This document shows, piece after piece, positions 44,708 through 51,909 of a stretch of 64,000 bases of DNA (position 1 is its first letter; the number at the start of each line of letters is the position of its first letter). Origin of the DNA: Myxococcaceae bacterium. Lineage in GTDB: Bacteria; Myxococcota_A; Polyangia; Polyangiales; Ga0077539. The notes under the pieces are model-generated. The model worked only from the letters and a program-made list of their open reading frames with translations. It was not told the DNA's origin and searched no databases. Where the stretch lies: positions 62,001-126,000 of the forward strand of contig SCUS01000102.1 of NCBI GenBank assembly GCA_004297725.1. The letters are read 5' to 3'. Made by a program: the position numbers and the translations under genes.

Positions 44708-45000
44708 TCCAAAAGCTCCGCGGAGAAGGGGCGGCATCCTGAGGCAGCGCCTCGCGCCGAGTCAACCGACGACGACCACCGTCGGTCGCCATCGGACCCG
44801 CGGGGGGGGTAGACGAGGGCGCGGTGATGCGTCCGTGCGCTCCCACTGTTGCTCCGGGCGCCCGCTCCGTTCTACCTAACGCGCTTCGGTGGGGGTGAGG
44901 CTTGAACCCGGGCCCCTGCTGCGGCAACGCACGCCCTGCGGGTCAGTCGCCCCCCCCGCCAACACTCCAGTCGCCGACGAAGAGACCCGCCAAACCCCCT
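44708..45000. other. Divergent intergenic region of the glycan locus, with a hairpin and a tRNA-like relic
   Basis: 293 bases separate the methyltransferase start from the ligase gene. It contains ACCGACG (44765-44771) and CGTCGGT (44780-44786), a 7-base stem with 8-base loop. On the minus strand, 44957-44888 holds a G8 run, GGTTCAAGCC and ACCCCCACC, which look like the acceptor stem, T-loop and 3' end of a tRNA, but the T-stem does not pair and no D-loop GG is present. No promoter hexamers are convincing. Confidence 0.5.
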
Positions 45001-47517
45001 ATGCCCGCGATCGACGTCCTGCACCCGCCCGGCGAACGCACCCCGATGAAGCCGCGCGCAGCCTGGGCCCGACCCGCGCTGGCGGCGCTGGTCTTCGGCG
45101 CCCCGATGGCCCTCGGGGGAGCGCCGTGGTGGACCGTTCCGCTCTTCTCCCTCATCGCCCTCTCCGGCTTCGTGGTGGCGGGATGGGACCGCGCGGTCGC
45201 CCAGCGCGACCGGCTGCTCGTGTGCTGGCTCCTCCTGCTGGGGGTGCTGGGCTTCCAGCTCCTCCCGCTCCCTCCCTCGCTGCTCCAGCTCATCGACCCC
45301 ACCTCCGCGGCCGCCTCCGCCGGGTCCCTCGATCCGCTGCGGGTGTCCCGCGCGGGCGCGTGGCGTGCGCTCCATCATGACCCCGGCAGCGGCTTCGCCG
45401 ACCTGCTCTATCTCCTCGGGCTGGGCGCGGCCTACGTCACGGCCACGCGCGTCTCGTCGCGCGAGGAGGGAGACCACACGGTTCGCCTGGTGGCCTGGGG
45501 AGCGCTGCTCATCGCGGGCACCGCGCTCGCCCACCAGATCACCGGGCAGGACCGGCTCTTCGGCTTCTACCGCCCGCACTCCGCGTCGCCGCCGATCCTC
45601 TCTCCTCTGCTCAACCCCAACCACCTCGCGGCGCTGACCGGCGCGGGCGCCATCCTCTGGCTGGGGCTCGCGGTGGCCGCCGATCGGGTGGCACCTCGCA
45701 CCGTCGCCGTCATCGGGGCGGTGCTCTGCGGGGTGGTGTGCATGCAGTCCCTCTCGCGCGGCGGCGTGGCGGCGACGGTGGGGTGCATCCTGCTGTTCGT
45801 GGGCCTCAACGCGCGCCGCGGCTCCTCCGATCGCGCGCCGCCGCAGTCGGGGCCGCAGGTCTGGGGAGGGCTCGCGCTCGGGGTCGTGATCCTCCTCGCG
45901 GGCGTGTACATGGCCTCGACGTCGCTCAGCGACGAGTACGCCCGCGGGGGCGCGAGCAAGCTCGAGAACTTCCGACGAGCCCTCGGTCTGCTGCGCGACC
46001 ACTGGCTCCTCGGCGTCGGCTCCGGCGCCGTGCCCGTGGCCGTCGCGTCGTCCGGTCGCCTCGACCCGGAGTGGACCTTCCTGCGCGTGGAGTGCCTGCC
46101 CGTCGACATGGCGGTGTCCTTCGGGCTGCCCGCGGCGCTCATCGCCCTCTGGTTCGCCGCGCGCGCCCTCCGCGACTGGCGCCCCCCGACCCATGCGTCG
46201 CCGGTGATCCTCGGCGCCTGGTGCGCGATGCTCTCGCTGGTCCTTCACGACCTCGTGGACTTCTCGCTCTTCCTCGGCGGCGTCGGGTACCCCGCGGCGG
46301 TCCTCGCGGGCTACCTCATGGCGCAGCGACTTCGCCGCTGGCGCAGCGCGCTCCCCCGGGGCGCGGCGGTGCTCCGCTCGCCGGCCTTCGCGCTGCTGGT
46401 GCTCGGCCTCGGGCTCACCCCCTTCGCGTGGCGCTCGACGCTCGAGCCCGAGCGCGACCACGTGGAGGAGCTCCTGCGCGCCGACCCTGCGGCCATCCGC
46501 GGCGAGGCGCTGCGCCGCGCGCTCGTCCGACACCCCTTCGACGCCTACCTCCCGCTGCTCGCCGGCGCCCACGCGGCCGCGCAGAACGACGAGTCCGCGC
46601 TGCGCTTCGTCTCCCGCGCGCTGCTGCTCTCCCCCAACTGGGCGCAGCCGCACCTGCTCCTCGCCCGCACCTTCGCCGCCCGGGGTCTCCGCTCGCAGAG
46701 CCTCGTCGAGCTCCGCGAGGCGCTGGCCCGCTCGGAGCGCGTGATGCGCCCGGCGGCCGAGCTCGTGGTGCGCCTCCGGCCGCTGCCCGACGCCGACGAG
46801 CTGTCGCGCATCACCCCGCGCGCCCCCTACGGCATCTACTTCCTCGACGTCGTGGCCACCCGCCCCGGCGCCACCCCGGCGCTGGTGACCGCCCTCGACG
46901 CGCTCATCCTCGAGCGCGACCGCAACTTCCTCATGGCCCTGCGGCGCCGCTCGCAGTACGCCCTCGCGGAGGGGCGCCCGCAGGACGCGATCGCCTTCTG
47001 CGACCGGATGATCGAGGCGCACCCCAAGGTCGCCGAGGGATACGTCTGCCGCGGCTCGCTCCTGGTGGCGGGGGGTGACCTCAGCGGGGCGATGCGCACC
47101 TACGCCGCGGGCATCGCGCGGGCCACGGACCGCTATCCCCTGCACCAGGCGCGGGCCCGGGTGTACGCCGCGCGCCGCGAGTCCGCGTCCATGCGCGAGG
47201 CCATCACGTCGGCCATCGAGGCCGCGGGCGCCGACCTCGAGCGGCTGGTCGCCACGCACGGCCTCCACGGCGCGCTCGAGACCTCCCTCGGCAACGACCG
47301 GGGGGCCATCGAGGCGTACATGATGGCGCACGCGCTGACGGCCCCGGAGGCGCCCTTCCTCATCGAGCTGCTGGAGGCCTCGGCGCGCACCGGCGACCGG
47401 GCGACGGTGGAGCAGGGGTGCGCCACGCTGGGAGAGCGCGGGCCCCTCGACGCGAGGGCCCGGGCGATCTGCAACCGCGGAACGTCGCCCTCGCAGCTCG
47501 GCGACGCCGGTCGATGA
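45001..47517 (+). CDS. O-antigen-ligase/polymerase-type membrane protein fused to TPR domain
   Basis: The product is 838 residues from ATG 45001; ATG 45046 (MKPRAAWARP) is also possible. About 10-12 membrane segments span residues 15-470 (ALAALVFGAPMALGG, LLVCWLLLLGVLGFQLLPL, AALTGAGAILWLGLAVAA, LALGVVILLAGVYM, FALLVLGLGLTPFAW), with the Wzy_C/ligase loop LRDHWLLGVGSGAVPV near 330. The C-terminal half (about 480-838) is TPR (AIAFCDRMIEAHPKVAEGYVCRGSLLVAGGDLSGAMRTYAAG). It would polymerise or ligate undecaprenyl-linked glycan in the periplasm. The gene is divergent from the glycan operon and followed by wzc. Confidence 0.87.
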   Translation: MPAIDVLHPPGERTPMKPRAAWARPALAALVFGAPMALGGAPWWTVPLFSLIALSGFVVAGWDRAVAQRDRLLVCWLLLLGVLGFQLLPLPPSLLQLIDPTSAAASAGSLDPLRVSRAGAWRALHHDPGSGFADLLYLLGLGAAYVTATRVSSREEGDHTVRLVAWGALLIAGTALAHQITGQDRLFGFYRPHSASPPILSPLLNPNHLAALTGAGAILWLGLAVAADRVAPRTVAVIGAVLCGVVCMQSLSRGGVAATVGCILLFVGLNARRGSSDRAPPQSGPQVWGGLALGVVILLAGVYMASTSLSDEYARGGASKLENFRRALGLLRDHWLLGVGSGAVPVAVASSGRLDPEWTFLRVECLPVDMAVSFGLPAALIALWFAARALRDWRPPTHASPVILGAWCAMLSLVLHDLVDFSLFLGGVGYPAAVLAGYLMAQRLRRWRSALPRGAAVLRSPAFALLVLGLGLTPFAWRSTLEPERDHVEELLRADPAAIRGEALRRALVRHPFDAYLPLLAGAHAAAQNDESALRFVSRALLLSPNWAQPHLLLARTFAARGLRSQSLVELREALARSERVMRPAAELVVRLRPLPDADELSRITPRAPYGIYFLDVVATRPGATPALVTALDALILERDRNFLMALRRRSQYALAEGRPQDAIAFCDRMIEAHPKVAEGYVCRGSLLVAGGDLSGAMRTYAAGIARATDRYPLHQARARVYAARRESASMREAITSAIEAAGADLERLVATHGLHGALETSLGNDRGAIEAYMMAHALTAPEAPFLIELLEASARTGDRATVEQGCATLGERGPLDARARAICNRGTSPSQLGDAGR

Positions 47518-47557
47518 ACGTCGCCGCGGTGCGGGCGCAACGCATGACCCGGTCGGG

Positions 47558-47585
47558 TTGTCGTGCCGGGATGATCTGGTACTAA
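47558..47585 (+). promoter_or_regulatory. Putative promoter TTGTCG-16-TACTAA
   Basis: TTGTCG (47558-47563) and TACTAA (47580-47585) lie in the 96-base gap upstream of the wzc-type gene (start 47614), 16 bases apart. Confidence 0.4.
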
Positions 47586-47613
47586 GGCCAACGAAACGAA
47601 TGGAGACGCGCGC

Positions 47614-49926
47614 GTGAGCGAGAGTGGTTCGAGGGCGACGATGTCTCCCGATGCCCAGAGCCAGCCGATGGAGCAGCTCCGGCAGCTCTGGAAGCATCGG
47701 TGGATCGTCATTTCCAGCGTGGCCCTGGCGCTATGCCTCGACGCCCTGTGGGTGCTCCGCCAGCCGAAGGTCTACGCCGCGACGGCGGTGCTGCAGTTCG
47801 AGCCCAACCCCCCCCGGCCGCTGGGACGCCAGGTCGAGGACCTCGACTCCTCGGGCGTCGGTTCGTACTGGAACATCCGGGAGTATTACGAGACCCAGTA
47901 TCGCGTGGTGAAGAGCCGCAGCGTGGCGGAGGGCGTCGTGCGCCGCCTCGGCCTGCAGCACGATCCTGACTTCATGGGCGTCGCCGCGTCGCGCCGGTCG
48001 AGCTTCCGCTCGGTGTCCGTGGCGCAGGCGGCGATGATGCTGGTGGGCCGCATCCGGGTCGAGCCGGTGAAGGAGAGCCGGCTCATGAACATCGTGGTGG
48101 AGGATCACTCTCCCCGCCGCGCGCAGCTCCTGGCCAACACCCTCGTCGACGTCTACGTGCAGCGAAACCTCGACCACCGCCTCGGCAGCACCCGCGACGC
48201 CGTGCGCTGGCTGAGCAACCAGCTCGACGAGCTCCGGGAGAACCTCTCCCGCGCCGAGGACTCGCTGCAGACCTTCCGTCGCGAGCACAACATCGTCTCC
48301 GAGAACTTCATCGACCAGCGCAACATCCTGGGCAACCGCATCTCCCAGCTCTCCGAGGCCTTCACCCAGGCGCAGACCCGGCGCTTCGCCCTCGCGGCCC
48401 GCACCGCCGAGGTGCTGCGCGCCGAGCGCGACGTGCTGCGCTCGCTCCAGGCCGTCTCCAGCGGCATGGCCATCGACGCCCCGCTGGCCGAGCGCGTCCG
48501 CTGGCGCGACCAGGTCGGCGTCGCGATGTCGCAGCTCACGGCGCCGGAGTTCCTGACCTCGACGGTGCTCACCTCGATGCGCACGCAGTTCGAGATTGCG
48601 CTGCGCGAGGAGTCCACGTCGGAGATCCGCTACCTCCAGCAGTCGCTCGAGCTCCGCGGCGCCCGGGCGCGCACCAACTCCGTGGTGAGCCTCTTCCGCG
48701 CCGAGGTGGCCAACATCCGCGGCGCCACCGAGGCCGAGCTGCGCGGCGTGCAGCGCTCGGAGAACAGCGTCCGCGCCGAGCTGCTGATCGCCCAGCGCCA
48801 GGCCGTCGAGCTCAACCAGCAGGAGATGATGTACTCGCGCCTCGCCCGGGAGCGCGAGAACCACTCCAAGATCTACGGCATCGTGCTGGAGCGCACCACC
48901 GAGGGCAACCTCATGCGCGACCTCCAGGTCAACAACATGAGCGTGCTGGAGTACGCCCTGCTCCCGGCGGTGCCGATCAAGCCCCGGGTGCCGCTCTCGC
49001 TCGCCGTGGGCGGCATCGCGGGCGTGATGCTCGGCCTCCTGGGCGCCGTGCTCGCCGTGCTCGCCGACCGCACCGTGCGCTCTCGCGCCGACGTCGAGGA
49101 GGGGCTGCGCACGCCGGTGCTCGGCTTCCTCCCGATGGTCACCGGGCGGGGGATGCGCAACCAGTACAAGTACCGCTACGGCGACGTGCAGCCGCAGGAG
49201 GGCCCGGTCGAAAACCTCGACCTCGTGGTGCACTCGCACCCGACCTCGATGATCGCCGAGCTCGCGCGCGGCATCCGCACCAACCTGCTCTTCATGTCCC
49301 CGGACACGCCCTTCCAGACGCTGATGGTGACCAGCGCGTCGCCGCGCGAGGGCAAGACCTTCACGGCGGTGAGCCTCGCCATCTCGCTGGCCCAGAGCGG
49401 CAAGCGGGTGCTGCTGGTCGACGCCGACCTGCGGCGCCCCCGCATCCACAAGGTCTTCAAGGTGCGCCCCCCGGTGGGCCTCACCAGCGTCCTCATCGGC
49501 GAGGCCACCGCCGACGAGGCGCTCATCGAGACCGAGGTGCCCAACCTCTCGCTGCTCCCCTGCGGCCCCATCCCCCCGAACCCCGCGGAGCTGCTGCACA
49601 GCCAGAAGGCGAGCGAGCTCATGGTCTACCTGCGCACGCAGTTCGACCGCATCGTGTTCGACTCTCCCCCCATCACCGCGGTCACCGACGCCCTCGCGCT
49701 CGGCCCGCAGCTCGACGGCGTGGTGCTCGTGGTGCGCGTGCGCCAGACCCGGCGCGACCAGGCCGCGGGGGTGCTCCGTCAGCTCCGCGCGCTCGGCAGC
49801 AAGGTCGTCGGCGTGGTCGTCAACGGCATCCAGCCCAACGACGACTCGCCCTCGTACTACTACGCCGGGCAGTACGACTACTCGCCGCACCCCACCGAAC
49901 CCCCGGCCGCCCGACCCGACGCCTGA
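47614..49926 (+). CDS. wzc: Wzc-type polysaccharide co-polymerase / BY-tyrosine kinase
   Basis: The product is 770 residues. The GTG at 47614 has GGAG upstream; ATG 47641 is an alternative. Wzz domain with membrane helices at about 31-48 (IVISSVALALCLDALWVL) and 459-485 (PLSLAVGGIAGVMLGLLGAV), and a long periplasmic coiled coil between them. The kinase domain has Walker A SASPREGKTFTAVSLA (about 571), Walker A' VLLVDADLRRPRIHKVF and Walker B IVFDSPPITAV. The C-terminus carries a Tyr cluster (SPSYYYAGQYDYSPHP), the autophosphorylation site that controls chain length. It has the fused (gamma-proteobacterial) form. Confidence 0.94.
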   Translation: MSESGSRATMSPDAQSQPMEQLRQLWKHRWIVISSVALALCLDALWVLRQPKVYAATAVLQFEPNPPRPLGRQVEDLDSSGVGSYWNIREYYETQYRVVKSRSVAEGVVRRLGLQHDPDFMGVAASRRSSFRSVSVAQAAMMLVGRIRVEPVKESRLMNIVVEDHSPRRAQLLANTLVDVYVQRNLDHRLGSTRDAVRWLSNQLDELRENLSRAEDSLQTFRREHNIVSENFIDQRNILGNRISQLSEAFTQAQTRRFALAARTAEVLRAERDVLRSLQAVSSGMAIDAPLAERVRWRDQVGVAMSQLTAPEFLTSTVLTSMRTQFEIALREESTSEIRYLQQSLELRGARARTNSVVSLFRAEVANIRGATEAELRGVQRSENSVRAELLIAQRQAVELNQQEMMYSRLARERENHSKIYGIVLERTTEGNLMRDLQVNNMSVLEYALLPAVPIKPRVPLSLAVGGIAGVMLGLLGAVLAVLADRTVRSRADVEEGLRTPVLGFLPMVTGRGMRNQYKYRYGDVQPQEGPVENLDLVVHSHPTSMIAELARGIRTNLLFMSPDTPFQTLMVTSASPREGKTFTAVSLAISLAQSGKRVLLVDADLRRPRIHKVFKVRPPVGLTSVLIGEATADEALIETEVPNLSLLPCGPIPPNPAELLHSQKASELMVYLRTQFDRIVFDSPPITAVTDALALGPQLDGVVLVVRVRQTRRDQAAGVLRQLRALGSKVVGVVVNGIQPNDDSPSYYYAGQYDYSPHPTEPPAARPDA

Positions 49927-49932
49927 TAGGGC

Positions 49933-50556
49933 TCAGCGGAAGTCGAAGGAGGCGACCAGGTCGTCGAAGGCCGGCGCCGCACCAGCGAGGGTCGATCGAG
50001 GCCCGGTGAGCTTGAAGAACCACGGCCCGTTGGGGGTCTCGACGATCGCCGCGAGCAGCGCGTAGTTGTCCCTGGCGGGCTCCGGGGCCGAGCCGGGAGT
50101 CCCCATGCCGCCTCCGGCGAAGCGCCCCTGGACCCGGGTGATGGTCACGTTGAGCCCGTGCACGGTGCGGGTCTCTCGCGTGGCGACCGAGGCGCTCGGT
50201 CGGCCGTCGGGCTGCGTGAACTGCCCGTACCAGCGCGACAGGTTGTTCTCGATCGAGCCTCCCATGCCGGCGCCGAACCAGAACACCGTCAGCTCGCCGT
50301 CGCCATCGGCGCCCGGGACGACGTACTGCGCCTTGCGCATCGTCGACGTGGGTGAGCCGCGGCGCCAGGAGGCCGGGTCGGTCCAGCGAAGGGTTCCGGT
50401 GTGCGGGGCGGCGTGGGGGGTCACACCCGGAACGGCGGCCGGCGTGGTCGCCGGGGCGCTGGCCTGCGCGGGAGGGGCCGGAGGTTCGGGGGCCACGTTG
50501 CGGCAGGCGGCGAGGCTGAGCAGGGCGAGGAGGGCGAGGGCGGGGTGCTGGGTCAT
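49933..50556 (-). CDS. Lipoprotein, unknown function
   Basis: The product is 207 residues. The signal ends in SLAAC (lipobox, MTQHPALALLALLSLAAC). A Pro/Ala spacer (about 22-55) leads to a globular part with TWR/TMRKAQYVVPGADGDGELTVFWFGAGMGGSIENNLSRWYGQF and NVTITRVQGRF, ending in WFFKLTGPRSTLAGAAPAFDDLVASF. This arrangement is recurrent in Myxococcota and Planctomycetes but carries no function I can name. Convergent with wzc. Confidence 0.75.
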   Translation of the reverse strand: MTQHPALALLALLSLAACRNVAPEPPAPPAQASAPATTPAAVPGVTPHAAPHTGTLRWTDPASWRRGSPTSTMRKAQYVVPGADGDGELTVFWFGAGMGGSIENNLSRWYGQFTQPDGRPSASVATRETRTVHGLNVTITRVQGRFAGGGMGTPGSAPEPARDNYALLAAIVETPNGPWFFKLTGPRSTLAGAAPAFDDLVASFDFR

Positions 50557-50571
50557 CGTGGGGTTGGACGG

Positions 50572-51789
50572 TCAGATAGCGCGAGGGCGCCGGCGGCGCC
50601 GAAGGAAACCGACCGCGGCCACCGCGCCGAGCGCGAGGCAGCGCCCGAGGGGCGAGCGCTCGGAGCCCAAGGGCACCGCGCAGCCGCAGCCGCCGATGGG
50701 GCCCGCGCGACCGTCGAGGCGGTTCTCCCGGCCGCAGCGCCAGCCCTCGCAGACCTCCTCGGCGGGCACGTCGGCGACGCCCGCGTCGAGCGCGACGACC
50801 ACGTCGGGCGGAGGCACGGGCACGTCCACCGGGGCTTTGATCGGGACGTCCACGCCGGTGTCCTCGGGCCCGAGGTCCCGGATCCATCCCATGTCGGGGG
50901 CGGTGTCCCGGGGCACGTCGACGCCGGTGTCGAAGCCGCCTCCGTCGAGGCCCGCGTCCACGCCGCCGTCGATCTCCCGTCGGCAGGTGTTGCTGCACCC
51001 GTCGCCGGAGCGGGTGTTGCCGTCGTCGCACTCCTCGCCGCGCTCGATCATGCGGTTGCCGCACATCGCCACGGTGCCGCCACGGATCTGGAACTGCCAC
51101 AGCCCGGGCACGCCGACGTTGGAGGTGGTGCAGACGTTGAGGATGTCGCGGGAGAACGACCCGGGGAGCGCGAAGAAGTCCCGGAGGTTGCCTGCGTCGA
51201 AGCCTGCCTGGGCGGGGGTTCCTCCGAAGCCGCCGGTGCCGCCAGAGGCGTCGCCGGTGGTCCACTCGCAGCGCTCGTAGCGAAACTCCACGTCGAAGTC
51301 GCCCGGGTTGCGGGCGCGCTGGTCGGTGATCACGAGCTGGAAGGAGTTGAGCAGGTTGTCGTGGGAGGCGTAGTAGCCGACCAGGTGCCAGGTCGCGATG
51401 AAGCGCCCGGACTCGAGAAACCAGTGGACGTTGTTGCGCGCGGGCATGCCCCGGCCGCGGGTGTCCACGTCGGCCCAGAAGGGCGCGATCATCGGCTGCG
51501 AGGCGACCGGGAAGCGCACCGGGGTGTAGACCCCGAGCGCGCGGTTGAAGGTGATGTTGCCGTTGTTGTTGAGATAGAGCGCCCGGTACACGCTCCCGAA
51601 GAACCACAGCCCCTCGGGGAACTGCCGGTCCACCGTGATGATCCCGGTGGAGCCGTCGTCGTTGGGGTCGAGCGCGTTGGTGCCGAAGCCCGCCGGTCCG
51701 CCGAGGCCTCGAATCAGCGGGATCGCGCCCGCCGGGGTCGAGGCGAGCGAGAGCGCGAGGCCCACGAGAGGTAGGCGAAGGAGGTTCAT
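50572..51789 (-). CDS. Nidogen-domain (NIDO) secreted protein with Myxo Cys-rich repeat and MYXO-CTERM tail
   Basis: The product is 405 residues. Signal peptide MNLLRLPLVGLALSLASTPAGA. The NIDO-like domain (about 30-240) has VYRALYLNNNGNITFNRALG, MIAPFWADVDTRG and FQLVITDQRAR. Then comes a Myxococcus Cys-rich repeat (CGNRMIERGEECDDGNTRSGDGCSNTC), an Asp/Val/Pro-rich linker, and a C-terminal sorting signal: GGCGC, a helix (LALGAVAAVGFL) and RRRRRPR. This MYXO-CTERM signal is known to be processed by a myxosortase, placing the protein on the cell surface. Likely adhesin or matrix protein. Confidence 0.87.
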   Translation of the reverse strand: MNLLRLPLVGLALSLASTPAGAIPLIRGLGGPAGFGTNALDPNDDGSTGIITVDRQFPEGLWFFGSVYRALYLNNNGNITFNRALGVYTPVRFPVASQPMIAPFWADVDTRGRGMPARNNVHWFLESGRFIATWHLVGYYASHDNLLNSFQLVITDQRARNPGDFDVEFRYERCEWTTGDASGGTGGFGGTPAQAGFDAGNLRDFFALPGSFSRDILNVCTTSNVGVPGLWQFQIRGGTVAMCGNRMIERGEECDDGNTRSGDGCSNTCRREIDGGVDAGLDGGGFDTGVDVPRDTAPDMGWIRDLGPEDTGVDVPIKAPVDVPVPPPDVVVALDAGVADVPAEEVCEGWRCGRENRLDGRAGPIGGCGCAVPLGSERSPLGRCLALGAVAAVGFLRRRRRPRAI

Positions 51790-51909
51790 GGCGGCGATCC
51801 TGCTACGGCCGGGCTCCGGCTGTCGAACGCGGGTCCGGCGCCGCGCTGCGCCGCGCCGCGATGGCCCGTATTGCACCGACTCGCCCCGTGCGCGTAGACA
51901 GGGGGCCCT

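Noticed and set aside
44902..45000. TTG start at 44902 for the ligase gene
   Set aside because: Adds Pro-rich noncoding-like sequence overlapping the tRNA-like relic and has no ribosome site.
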